A stretch of DNA of 64,000 nt from Alisma plantago-aquatica (GCA_963693085.1 OY856409.1:502480303-502544302); one strand, 5' to 3'; positions 21,718-33,169 are shown, counted from the stretch's first letter. Notes: generated from the letters alone by a model not told the origin. Program-made: numbers and translations.

Positions 21718-21980
21718 TTGTTATCTATCCTATATGTCTTGTCTCTATTTGGATCATCTTTGCTTGCTAATATGCTAAAAATCCATTTTCATGTTCATTT
21801 TGCCTTTTTTTCTCTTATTTTTGGGTATTTTTTGCAAGAGCATGTTTTATCACAAAATAGTACCTAATGATGAGTGATATGTGCCTAAGTATGTTTAATA
21901 TACATAATGGACTTGAAAAATTAATTTAATTAGCAATGTAATGGATATAAATTAAGTTTGTTAGTTTTAGGTCAGGTTGA

Positions 21981-22087
21981 CCATCGATCGAGTTGACAAC
22001 TCGACCGATCGATGGCCAAGAGCTTTTTTAAAAATCCAATCAGTCGAGTTTCTGAGTTCATAGAACTCGACCGATGGTCAGGCTGGA
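21981..22087. repeat. two LTR-type palindromes between pol and the env-like ORF
   Basis: 21981-22015 is a near-perfect palindrome with ATCGATCGAGTT and AACTCGACCGATCGAT arms. 22041-22087 repeats the CAGTCGAGTT...AACTCGACCGATGG pattern with a longer loop. Both use the same consensus as the LTR stem-loops but lie about 2.6 kb upstream of the 3' LTR. Confidence 0.8.
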
Positions 22088-22256
22088 GCATCCTTAAGTT
22101 GGATTCGACCGACTATTCTCCCTCTCAACTAGAGAAAAGTCAACCAATTCCACCTCCCTTAGCCCTAAGCTCTCCACCCTTGACCTTCCCTTCCTCAACC
22201 TAGCCCTAATCCAACCTAGATAGACCATCCTTGACCTTCCCCCTTGCTAAACCTAG

Positions 22257-23985
22257 GTGTGTGAACATTTTTGGTGGTGTGTTTTGTGCTTTTGCTTTCT
22301 CCTTCGTCTCTATTCTGCCTCTATGGATTCAAATAGAAGGAAGAGAGCCGCCCCTAGCAATGCACCATCCTCCCATTTGATCCCCTATGATGAAACTCTC
22401 TTTATCTCAAATGAGGTTGTTATTAGGTATAAGGACCTACTCCCACGAAATCCTTTCTATTTTCACACCCTCTTTGAGCCTAGCCCTAGAGGCCAAGAGG
22501 TCATTGATCAAGTGGCAGGGTTGCTACACGTTCACCATCTCTCAGCCATGAGTGTTGAACATGCGTGCTATAACAATTCCATGACTAGCATGAAAGTAGT
22601 TTACAAATTCTAACTTGTATTGGAATTATGACACCCTTGTACCCCCTCCTAATACTCAAGTGATCCTAATGTCGATGATATTCGAGAAGAAATTCCAAGT
22701 CTCATAAGATACCTAGAATATCTTTTTCTCAGGTACTGATGAGACTGACACCTGGTGTAAGGATTACGACGAGTATTTTGACCTTCTTGACCCTGAGGCT
22801 TTCTGCATGCAATACAGTCTCACTCCTCCTGACATCCATCATTACTTGAAGAAACCTCAGTTTCCCTATAAGAAGAAAAGCACCCTTCCTTCCTCTGCCT
22901 TGAATCTCAAGAGGCTCATCCTTGCCCTAGTTGTCAATTGCAACATCCATCTGAAGAAAAATCAAACAAATATTGTAGAGAACACTGCGGTGATCTTGTA
23001 CTGCCTCTTAGAGAATGTCGGAGACAAGTGGTCTAGATACATCCTCCACCATATGACTTTCTTCGACTCAGGAAAGAATACCAGTGGCACCCACCTTCCC
23101 TACCCTTCCCTGATATGTGGTCATTTTTAGTTTGCCACTGAGAAATCTCTCTTTCATGACTTTCATTACAGACCTATCTAGAAGGGAGTATGTATCTGTG
23201 AGACCACTATTCAGAAGTATGTGCTTATCCTTTTCTCCACCACACCTGATACCTCTACTTCTGCTTCAACACCTACCTCTACCTCTACCTGAGCACCTCC
23301 ACCTCCACCTCCTCATCCTACCCGACCTACCCGTGCCTCATTTCATGTGTTAAATGAAGCCCTCATGGGTTACATGATCCATCAATAGGCATACAACCTC
23401 CAGGTCAAGGAGAACCTGCATCGGGACTTATGTTTAATCATGTCAAACGTGAACATGTCCTGTTCACATCCCTACCCAGCCTACCAACCCTACCCAAGAA
23501 GTGATTATGCATTCTATGCATACAATCACTTTTACCCAGCCCCTCCACCTGAACCTTCCACTGCTCCCACACCCTTTTTTGCTGGTGGACCTGCTCCAGT
23601 TATCCTACCTGTGACTGCTAGCCCCTTGGCCACTCTGCTTGCCAGCCTTGGAGATTCCACTCCTTCCTTCCCACATGCCAATGAGCTCTATGCTCTTAGT
23701 ATGTCTTGGGATGAGCATAATGCTCGTTAGCCCGGTCGTCACTTCGATCCCTCTCTTGATGAAGAGATGTCGGACCAGGCCGATGAGGAGACTACTAATG
23801 CTGATGAAGATGTTGGTGAACATGAGGATGATGGTGATGCATCTGACGATGATGATGGCTCTAATGGTTTTGCTGGTGACTCCGGTGATGAAGGCAATGT
23901 TGCTGCACCTACAGACAAAGATGATGACTATGAGCCTGACAGTGAGGATGATGATGGTGTTGATATAGATATCTTAGATGTCTAG
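22257..23985 (+). pseudogene. env-like third ORF of the Sirevirus-like copia
   Basis: Several open stretches follow pol. 22257-22613 contains a hydrophobic start and a Ser/Pro/Lys region (SNRRKRAAPSN). 22807-23130 in another frame has a Leu/His-rich segment (NLKRLILALVVNCNIHLKK) resembling the plant-transposon domain found in SIRE-type ORF3. 23440-23730 is a Pro/Tyr-rich segment, and 23767-23985, in the same frame beyond a TAG at 23728, is a strongly acidic tail of Asp/Glu runs. A convincing signal peptide, membrane anchor or furin-like site is not visible, so a true envelope role is not supported. Function in this lineage is unknown. Confidence 0.65.
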
Positions 23986-24362
23986 ATGTTATTAGTTTTT
24001 TTAGTCTATTTTGATGATCATATATATCTTTCTAGGCTATTTTGTATTAGAAACATCTGGGCACATGATCCGAGCTGTACTATTTCATCATCTTAGTGTT
24101 TCATCACTTTTTCTTGTAGTTTCTCTATGAGAACTTGCATTCTGGGTTGTAATCTTAATTCTGTGCACTTTTACTTTTTGATCTGTTATATCTTATGAGT
24201 TGGTGTCATGTTTCATCATATTTTGATTATGACTTAGCATGTTTGTTTTCTCTCATCTCTGTTTGGTGTATATTTTGAGATTGCATCTCATGGATATACA
24301 GTTGGTTGTGCTTGGAGAAGACCTATTTTTATGCTCTTCTACCCCCTTCCTTTTTTATAATG

Positions 24363-24670
24363 TCAAAAGGGGGAGAGAAATTCAATGTTTTGAAGCTCAA
24401 CCATATTGATTTTTTTGCCTAAGTGATCCTTTTCTTGTTCATTATATGCTTTATCATGTGACTTGCTAAAGGACCATATAGTATGTATGTGTTATATTTC
24501 TTTGTGTAGATAGACTGACTAGGCAGGTTAAAGTAAGCATAGATTGAGGGGGAGCAATTCATGCTGTTAAAATCTTGAACCCCCTTACCATTCACAAGGC
24601 AAATGTATAAACTAAATATCCTTTTCAATATGATTGAGGAATGGTTAGTCATTTTCAAAAAGGGGGAGAA
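24363..24670 (+). other. multiple polypurine tracts upstream of the copia 3' LTR
   Basis: Three AG-rich tracts stand out: AAAAGGGGGAGAGAAA (24365-24380), TTGAGGGGGAGCAA (24545-24558) and AAAAAGGGGGAGAA (24657-24670). The last abuts the 3' LTR and is the expected plus-strand primer. Repeated PPT-like tracts are a known Sirevirus trait. Confidence 0.8.
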
Positions 24671-26132
24671 TGTTGACCTAAGGGTTATACATTGCCCATA
24701 TTTTGATAATGGCTTAACCATTTCATTCCTATGTATCTAATATGTTTGTTCAAGATTGATTTCGGGCTTTAGTACATGAAAAGGATCAAATTACACAATC
24801 CCTAGCTTGTCCAAGTTCAAGTCAAATGCAATGCAAGTGTGCTAATAAGGAAATCACTTCAAAAGGCCTTAGGAGATTTTTTTAAGCACTTGTATTGATG
24901 ATATGACTTGTAACTAAGATGAGAAAAATATGTCGGACACTTAATGCCAAGGTTTAATCACCCAAAAGTCAATTTAGAAAATTGATCATAGGCTATTCAT
25001 CAGTTGAGTTGGAAACTCGACCGATTCTATGATGGATTTTCTGAAGATGACCCATCGGTCAAGTTGTACACTCACAGTTGTCAACCGGCTGACTCACTGA
25101 GCAAACTCAATTTTAGCTCATCGGTCGAGTTCCCCAGAACAAACTCGACCGATAGTTTGAAAATTAGCTTTGTCTTTTAGTTGATCAGTCAAGTTACCTT
25201 TATTGAAACTCGACCAAATGCACTGTATGAAAATGTAGAAAAAGTGATTATAACCATTGGTGACTTGTTTTGGGTGAATATAGATCCATTTCCTTGAGCA
25301 AAATGGCTATATTTTGGTCCTAAGTGTTCCCCAACTCAAGGGAGCACCCCCATCTATAAATAGGACCCCTTGGAGTTCATTCCAAGTTTGCTCATTCAAG
25401 TTATTCAAGTCCTTGCTATAGTTGAGTGTGCTACTACTCCTTGAGATCCTTTCTCTCTCTAGTTTACACTTCACTTCATGATTGTGAGTGAGTTAGGCAA
25501 TATTGTAAGAGAGCTCCAACCTTGCGCATGTAAAGCTCTCATATTATCCTACTTCCCTATGTCCTTCCTACATGAAGAAAAGGTGAAGCAAGCTCCATCG
25601 AGTGAAGAAGGAGTTGTAGCTGGTTCTCTTCAAGGTTGATGAAGAGGTGGTGATCTTCTCCAGGTGAAGAAGAAGGCAAAGGTTGAATATCTAAGAGGAG
25701 AAGCAAAGTGTTTCAAGGTGGAAGACTTGAGCTTGAGTGGGTAAGACCTTGGTGAAGGCTAAAATCTCTTGTTAAGTGGGTAAGTCCTTGGTAAGGTGGA
25801 TACTACTTGTGGTTGTATGGGTAAGTCCTTTGGTAGTCTTGTGTTGTAACTCATATTGGTGATAATATAGAGAAAAACACTTGCAAAGTCCTAGAGGTTG
25901 ACCTCTCTAGGTAGTGGATTGACTCACTTCTAGTTTGAAGTGTGGAACCACTCTTTATCCCTTTGTCAAGTGCTTTCTATCAATCACTCTCATCCTTGAT
26001 ATGCTTGTTATATAGGACTTCAAATTACACTTAAGCTATTTCTATAAACTTGATATAATTTGAAGGTCTAATATATTTTGTGAGAAATTTTGTAGCTCTA
26101 TTCACCCCCCTCTAGAGCCCTTAGATCCAACA
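24671..26132 (+). repeat. 3' LTR of the copia element
   Basis: 1,462 bp, TGTTGACC...ATCCAACA. It contains the TATA box at 25355-25363 and the four stem-loops at about 24998-25220. It is slightly longer than the 5' copy through small indels. Confidence 0.95.
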
Positions 26133-27654
26133 ATTTCCCCTAGTGATGTGATGAGGGATTCATTACCCATGGTAATATGATAACGGTGATAGCCTTGTGC
26201 ATGGCAGTGAGATAGTATCATGTGGCGATGTGATAAGTTTTATGCTTAATACATTTTATATCTTCCAATGTGGCAATCTACCCTTATCTTTATAGAATAC
26301 GATTAGGGCTTGTACATTGTAACTTGATTGATGCATTAAAAGATACTTAATTAGCAATAACTAATCAAGTGAAACTATAATCATGTAAATTTACTATGCC
26401 AGAGATCCATTCCAGTGTCATGATTTGTTGGGTGGTGAAACAAGTATTCCTCTAATGGAAGCTCATAGTCGTATATTGTTGAGTATATGCTTGTTCACAG
26501 GGATGGCTACGGTCATACCCTGGCAGTTGAACGGTTGAGGGCGTATCTCAGATGATATGCTTCAATATATGTGATATGATTTGAGGATGGTTGTGGTCAT
26601 ACCTTGGTAGGAGGAAAACTATGGTTGTATCTCAGATTATTGGGTTTGTATACCCTATTCATTGGTGTCGTGACCTATATACCAAGGAGGACTAGGCTGT
26701 TATGCAGTTGGAATCTATATGTCACTATGACAGACTCATACTGACTGAGAGAAGAAGAGATCATAGGAGTCTGGATCTCCTAGATCATGTATGGCACTGA
26801 TTTCGACTTAGCAGTGGTCCATTGAAGTGTGAGTGGTATACCTCATCTCCATGGGCATAAAAGACATAATATAGTCATATAGTATATCTTCTTAGGACTA
26901 AACACGACTCACATTGGTTGTTGCATTTTCCTTGTTTCTTAAGCTTCTTTGATGTTAGCCATTATACATTTTCTTCATATTCCTTCTAAAATTATATGAT
27001 GTTCTACTGATCAGTTGTAGCTTCTTAAACTGTTTAATCTATGCTATCAATTTTACTTATTCATTTAGATGAATCTGCTCATCCTATTAATAATGTTACT
27101 TTCCTTTTCAAGTATAATTTTTGTTTAAAGTAGTTGTTGGTAGGGAGTTATATCTCTCACTTGGACTTTGGTCACATCCCATGGGTTCCCACATTTTTTA
27201 GGTGGTCATGCATGACGTGGTAGAGTTTGTGCAGTTGAGGAAGAGCATGAAATATATCAATAAACGTAGAATGTTGGATATGTTGCTAGTGTTTTGTAGT
27301 AGGGTCCTATTGTCATCCCTATATTCTGAGGTCCTGGAAGGGTGTTTTGTAGATGTTGTACACTGATATGATGTTTTTGGCAGTATGGCATGGTTGTACA
27401 TGTATGGCTTGTATATGTGAATAGGTTATCTTTGGTAACATGTTTATGGAAAGATGGCCATTAAACAAGTGACGTGTTATACCTTTGTGGTATGATATGT
27501 AATACAGGTGGCATAACTTGAGAATCTTGATGCTTATGTTCTGCTTGAGATGGCCTTATAAGATCGATTTTAATTTACCCTGTTATGTGGTGATTAGATG
27601 ATGTTTCCATTCTTTGTTTTGAGTAATCTCACTTGGTGTCATTGGTGAGTTGCA
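26133..27654 (+). repeat. 3' LTR of the Tekay-like element, second part
   Basis: It resumes with ATTTCCCCTAG (first five bases are the copia target duplication) and is collinear with about 6768-8288 of the 5' LTR. Landmarks are the TTATATCTCTC block at 27149 and GTTTTGAGTAATC near 27617. It ends GAGTTGCA at 27654. Joined length with the first part is about 4.04 kb, matching the 5' copy. Confidence 0.9.
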
Positions 27655-28339
27655 TGATCCTTGCCTCAGACTATAAGATTACTCTTTCTTCTTCTTAGGC
27701 CAACAGAATAGACATACTTCTCATAGAATAGTACCAAAAATTGTTCCCAGGTCAAGGTAGACATGTCACGAGTCTGGGTTATCCCATTCCATCAGACCCG
27801 TACTGGCCCATCCAACACAAATGAGGCAAACCTAACCTTCTGATGAGGAGGACATACCATGCCATCAAATGTCCTCTCTAGTGTCAACACCCACTCTCCG
27901 GCCTTATCGAACGTCTCCAACTCACCTTATCATTTAAAGTAAGGCGGTTACATCTTCAAGAAGTTGGTTAGCAAGTACTCCTTTGTCTTTCGATGAATGA
28001 ATTTGTGTTTAAGTTCCCCACCATTGTCGTAGTGAGGAACTATCACGACAGGACTAACTATAGTTTTGAGGATATGTTAATCATAGTAGTCGTAGCATTG
28101 GTGTCAACACACCATGAGTCACGAGGGTGTCATGGGAGTTTGAGTTGTCCCTTCAAGGGGTATCCAAAGGAATGCCAAAGGGGGTTGCATCAATGTAGTG
28201 TACCCGTCCAAAGTGTCGGACTGGGAAGTTGCACCACCTTTCCCAAATAGGTTGGCTTTCCTAAAATACATGCATAACATAAAGGGAAAGGATTCCAAGG
28301 ATGAATTTCCAAAATAGTTAGATTATTGAGCACCATTAT
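27655..28339 (-). pseudogene. N-terminal half of split gypsy gag and leader
   Basis: On the minus strand, about 27990-27660 read FLKM, a PPYF block, GEWVLTLERTFDGM, QKVRFASFVLDGPVRV then a stop, WNGITQTRDMSTLTWEQFL and FYEKY. These are the classic gag capsid phrases (usually ...W-W-N). A final LRQGS lies at the junction with the Tekay-like insertion. The rest of gag continues at 4266 and below. The part from 28000 to 28339 is an untranslated leader with no coding signal. Confidence 0.82.
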
Positions 28340-28351
28340 GCTATGATACCA
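28340..28351 (-). other. primer binding site of the minus-strand gypsy element
   Basis: The minus strand reads TGGTATCATAGC, one change from the tRNA-iMet PBS. It lies three bases inside the LTR edge. Confidence 0.85.
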
Positions 28352-28354
28352 TCT

Positions 28355-29757
28355 TGTAAGGAATGGGGCTCGTGAGGGGACCACTCCTTACTTAATTCAT
28401 GAAAATAAATTGCATAAAACCCCATGAATATAAATGATGACTAAATTAAAGGAGTGCACAATTTTTTTCTCAAACATATGAATACATAAACATAATTTGT
28501 GGCAGTAGAAAATAAATATAACTATTATAGAGAGTTTCATTATTCAATTTAACATTGGGGCCATGTAAGGCAAATGTCAAAAACATGAATCTAAATTCAG
28601 GATCACATTGCGGTGGGAAACATGCCCATCTCAAAACTCATCCTTAAATTTGTATGTGACACCTCATCACACTAAACGAGATTACTCAAAACATAAAACA
28701 TGATTAACTACTAACTAATCACATAGTCAGAAAAGTGAAATATTTAAAACTAATTTCAACATCATAAACAAGTTCTGAAACATTTACACAAGGGTCCATA
28801 TTTTCCATAGACTCATATACCATAACATGTATTTACATCTATATCTAGTGGCCTCAGCCACAACTTGCATACAAAAGAGATATTCTACAAGTATGTGTCA
28901 TATATATATAGACACTGGCATACTTCCAAAAATTAATGTCGATATAGGTATATCATATGCAAAATACATACCATACCCGGACCTGAGAGTACATGGATGA
29001 CACTAGGACTCTAGTACTGACAACTACGACTATTCAACCTTTTGTCTACTTATCATCGGGTTGCTCCTCTTCTGCTACATGATCTCAACCACATTGAAGA
29101 TGCCCACCTAAAAAGATGTGGTGACCCACGAGGTGAGACCCATGTCCCAGCGAGAGATATAAATCACCACAATGATTATTGATTATGACAGATTATTTAA
29201 TAGTAAACAAACTGAACATACTGAGTATTTAATAAGAAAATCAGCAGACTAAACATATCCAACATACTAAGCAAGTTAAGCAGATAGGTTTAGCAGCCAA
29301 CATGAGTATCAGAATACATAAAGGAAACAATTAAATCGATTTCATCTAATCAGGTGATCTCTCATATTGCATAACATTGCATTATATAACAACTATGTAG
29401 TATGAAGGACATGTCAAGAGTTAACATCCAATGTGAAGCGTCTTTCACCCTAGCAGATATACTACATGGCTTGTATTACATCTTTAATTATGCCCTAGGG
29501 AGTTTGAGTAACACCACCCAGAGTCCAACTGACAACTGTGAAGTCAAAATTAGTTCTGCACAAGATCTAGGAGAACCAGAATCCTACGATCACAACTATG
29601 CTCAGTCAGTACAGGTCGAATGCGGTGACATAGTAGTCAAACTACCAACAATGATATATATTAAAGATTATAACACCTAGTCCACCCTTGGTATAGGTCA
29701 CGACACTAGCCACTAGGGTATGCAAAGCAAAACCCTACCACCTGAGGTACATCTGAC
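28355..29757 (-). repeat. 5' LTR (3' portion) of the minus-strand gypsy element
   Basis: It starts TGTAAGGAATGG on the plus strand, so the LTR ends ...CTTACA on its own strand. From about 28650 onward it is related, in inverted orientation, to the Tekay-like LTR. Shared words include GATTACTCAAAACA near 28680, CCCAGCGAGAGATATAA at 29146, the AGATCTAGGAGA block near 29563 and GGTATAGGTCACGACAC near 29690. The outer edge is lost in the tandem array beyond 29757, so full length is unknown. The open frame at 29402-29680 is accidental. Confidence 0.75.
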
Positions 29758-31390
29758 GGTTTCAACCCTTATCATGTTATGAAGAGGATTACACCTCCAA
29801 TAGGGATCAACCATGCCTAAAGGTCATTAAGACCATCACATCATTTCCTTTAAGATCATAATTATCTTTCTGTGCCTTAGAACAAGGCTCAATTATGATA
29901 ATTAAGGTTTTAATAACTCAATTATGATAATTAAACATGTTCAACCATTTAAGCAAGGTTAGCGGTCTTACATTGGTCTTCAGAAAGATCTTGTCCTTCT
30001 TGATCCTTGGGTTGTGCGGCCTCTGGGTGGGTTGAGAAACAACAAGCTTGCATTCTAGGTCGTCGAAACATAATATTTCAATTGGTTGATTAGAGTTTAT
30101 GTAGACAATGTCATGAAAATTCAATTATCACCATACCACCACAAGATATAATGCCTCATCACATTAATCTAGGGTTTCAACCCTTATTATGTTATGAAGA
30201 GGATTACACCTCCAATAGGGCTCAACCATGCCTAAAGGTCATTAAGACCATCACATCATTTCCTTTAAGGGCATCATTATCTTTCTATGCCTTAGAACAA
30301 GGCTCAATTATGATAATTAAGGTTTTAATCACTCAATTATGATAATTAAACATGTTCAACCATTTAAGCAAGGTCAGCAATCTTACATTGGTCCTGAGAA
30401 AGATCTTATCCTTCTTGATCCTTGGGTTGTACAACCTCTAGGTGGGTTGAGAAACAACAAGCATACATTCTAGGTCATCGATACATAAAATTTGAATTGG
30501 TTGATTAGAGTTTATGTAGACAATGTCATGAAAATTCAATTATCACCATACCACCACAAGATACAATGCCTAGTCACATTAATCTAGGGTTTCAACCCTT
30601 ATCATGTTACAAAGAGGATTACACCTCCAATAGGGCTCAACCATGCCTAAAGGTCATTAAGACCATCACATCATTTCCTTTAAGGTCATCATTATCTTTC
30701 TATGCTTTAGAACAAGGCTCAATTATGATAATTAAGGTTTTAATCACTCAGTTATGATAATTAAACATGTTCAACTATTTAAGCAAGGTCAGCGGTCTTA
30801 CATTGGTCCTGAGAAAGATCTTGTCCTTTTTGATCCTTGGGTTGTGCGGCCTCTAGGTGGGTTGAGAAACAACAAGCATACATTATAGGTTGTCGATACA
30901 CAAAATTTCAATTGATTGATTAGAGATTATGTAGACAATGTCATGAAAATTCAATTATCACCATACGACCACAAGATAAAATGTCTCAGCACATTAATCT
31001 AGGGTTTCAACCCTTATCATGCTATGAAGAGGATTACACCTCCAATAGGGCTCAACCATGCCTAAAGGTCATTAAGACCATCACATCATTATCTGTAAGG
31101 TCATCAATATCTTTCTATGCCTTAGAACAAGGGTCAATTATGACAGTTAAAATGTTTTAATCACTCAATTATGATAATTAAACACGTTCAACCATTTAAG
31201 CAAGGTCATCAGTCTTACATTGGTCCTGAGAAAGATCTTGTACTTATTGATCGTTGGGTTGTGCGGCCTTTGGGTGGGTTGAGAAACAACAAGCATACAT
31301 TCTAGGTCGTCGATACACAAAATTTCAATTGGTTGATTAGAGTTTATGTAGACAATGTCATGAAAATTCAATTGATTGACATACAACTGT
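29758..31390. repeat. tandem array of four 415-bp units
   Basis: The marker TTCAACCCTTATCATG recurs at 29761, 30176, 30591 and 31006, exactly 415 bp apart each time. Each unit holds an A/T-rich first half (repeated ATTATGATAATTAA) and, in its second half, one copy of the 108-bp module (GAGAAACAAC starts at 30034, 30449, 30864, 31281). The two matching short open frames at 30151 and 30566 are a by-product of the repeat. Confidence 0.95.
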
Positions 31391-32612
31391 GAGACAACAA
31401 GCATACACTCTAGGTCATGGATACACAAAATTTCAATTGAATGATTAGAGCTTATGCAGACAATGTTATGAAAATTCAATCGATTGATATACGAATGTGA
31501 GACAACAAGCATACACTCTAGGTCATGGATACACAAAGTTTCAATTGAATGATTAGAGCTTCTAGCAGACAATGTTGTGAAAATTCAATTGATTGACATA
31601 TGACTATGAGACAACAAGCATACACTCTAGGTCGTCAATACATAAAATTTCAATTGAATGATTAGAGCTTATGCTGACAATGTTATGAAAATTCAATCGA
31701 TTTACATACGACTGTGAGACAACAAGCATACGTTTTAGGTCGTGGATACACAAAATTTCAATTGAATGATTAGAGCTTATGCAGACAATGTTATGAAATT
31801 TCAATCAATTGACATTCAACTATGAGACAACCAAGTAGCATCCATTCTAGGTCGTCGATACACAAAGTTTAAATTGAATGATTAGAGCTTATTCAGACAA
31901 CGTTATGAAAATTCAATCGATTGACATACAACCGTGAGACAATGAAGTAGCACACATTCTAGGTCGTCGATACACACAATCATAGTTCATAACAAGTCTT
32001 CTAACTACAATTGACCTTGCGATGTAAGATTGTGTGAGAGTCCTTCCATGTAGGTTTTTTCATGAGTTTAAATTTTGATTCCGTCATGTATATAATTGTT
32101 TATGGATTAAATATGATACAAAAGGAGTTTAATGGGATCCATGTTTTGGCATTCCAACAATTGTGAGACAACGAACGAACGTACGCTCTAGGTCAGGGAT
32201 ACACAAAGTTTGAATTGAATGATTAGAGATTATGCAGACAATGTTATGAAAATTCAACTGATTGACATACAACTGTGAGACAACGAACGAGCATACGCTC
32301 TAGGTCGTGAATACACAAAATTTCAATTGAATGATTAGAGCTTATGCAGACAATGTTATGAAAATTCAATCGATTGACATACAACTGTGAGACAATGAAG
32401 TAGCATGCATTCTAGGTCGTCGATACACAAAGTTTGAAATGAATGATTAGAGCTTATGCAGACAATGTTATAAAAATTCAATCAATTGACATACAACCGC
32501 GAGACAATGAAGTAGCACACATTCTAGGTCGTCGATACACACAATCATAGCTCATAACAAGTCTTCTAACTACAATTGACCTTGTGATGTAAGATGGTGT
32601 AAGAGGCCTTCC
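31281..32612. repeat. 108-112-bp tandem module array
   Basis: Module starts (GAGACAAC-type) are at 31281, 31391, 31499, 31608, 31716, 31824, 31936, then after a spacer at 32165, 32277, 32389 and 32501. Early modules are 108-110 bp, later ones 112 bp with a GAAGTAG or GAACGA insertion. The module is the one carried once in each upstream 415-bp unit. Minus-strand frames at 31165-31572 and 31604-31804 stay open because 108 is a multiple of three, giving a periodic IEILCIHDLECMLVVS-type peptide; I see no evidence of coding. Confidence 0.95.
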
Positions 32613-32711
32613 ATGAGTTTAAATTTTGTTTCCGTCAGGCATATAATTGTTTATGAATTAAATATGATCCAAAAGGAGTTTAATGGGATCCATGTTTTGG
32701 CATTTCCAACG
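31975..32711. repeat. duplicated spacer (higher-order repeat of about 564 bp)
   Basis: The block beginning CACAATCATAG and ending at GGGATCCATGTTTTGGCATT occurs at 31975-32155 and again at 32539-32705, in each case after the same type of module (accgtGAGACAATGAAGTAG or similar). The second copy lacks about 12 bp. Together with three or four modules it forms a higher-order unit repeated about 564 bp apart. Confidence 0.9.
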
Positions 32712-33169
32712 TATTGAATCCCTTGTGTATGAATTGAACATAAACTTTGGTGCACATGGGTGTTGTCTTGAGTATTAATTGTTTTCATTCCAGAAAGTAG
32801 AGCGCCACTAGTGGGATAGTTATCCATGAATCCAAATTTGGTTAAAAGAGGGTGGTGTGGTTGGCTATTTTTTTTATTATCCTTGGGGAGTAGTTGTTGC
32901 GAATGAACCTGTACTAGAAGAGACAAATGTTTTGCCTGCGCGCGCCAGCCCAGCCTGCAATCAAGTCTTTGTTGAAACGCCCCAAAAACAGCTAGTACAT
33001 GCACTGGAGCCCCTTCCAACAACGCCGGAAAATTGGAAAGAAGTCATGTTTATGCGCAGCACCAACGCATCTCCCTTACTATGATATAATAATTAATTCC
33101 AGCCCGAACAAACTGATGCGCTCTGTGACGCACCATTGGAACCTTCCATTCCTAGCTGGTCGGTCCTTT
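32712..33169. other. unassigned flank of the macrosatellite
   Basis: No gene recognised. It contains words related to the adjoining satellite, for example TTGAAACGCCCC (about 32972) and ACTGATGCGCTCTGTGACGC (33112-33131), so it may include highly diverged repeat sequence. Confidence 0.5.

Larger units (their letters stand above)
15593..26132 (+). mobile_element. Sirevirus-like Ty1/copia retrotransposon, RT core deleted
   Basis: A complete-ended 10,540-bp element: 5' LTR 15593-17041, PBS, gag, protease, integrase, truncated RT, RNase H, an extra 3-kb region with an env-like open frame, several polypurine tracts, and 3' LTR 24671-26132. The integrase-before-RT order marks it as copia. The long gag with coiled-coil tail, the extra ORF after pol, repeated GGGGGAG tracts and palindrome clusters in the LTR match the Sirevirus (SIRE/Maximus) lineage. 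It inserted into the 3' LTR of the Tekay-like element. LTRs differ at roughly one base in ten to twelve over the first 150 bp, so the insertion is not recent. Confidence 0.92.
4267..27654 (+). mobile_element. Tekay/Del-like Ty3/gypsy retrotransposon, split by a copia insertion
   Basis: The order is 5' LTR (4267-8288), PBS, gag, protease, RT, RNase H, integrase, GPF/Y plus chromodomain-like tail, PPT, 3' LTR (13074-15592 and 26133-27654). Without the nested copia it is about 12.8 kb. Long LTRs and a C-terminal chromodomain-like block ending W-E-L-E-D-E-M...KYPSLF point to the Tekay (Del) chromovirus clade. Coding is full of stops. The 5' LTR edge is worn and I could not confirm a target duplication. 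The element interrupts gag of an older minus-strand gypsy copy. Confidence 0.9.

Noticed and set aside
22257..22613. Independent host gene with signal peptide
   Set aside because: It lies between copia pol and the 3' LTR in the position of the Sirevirus third ORF; the hydrophobic start is short and the frame breaks soon after.
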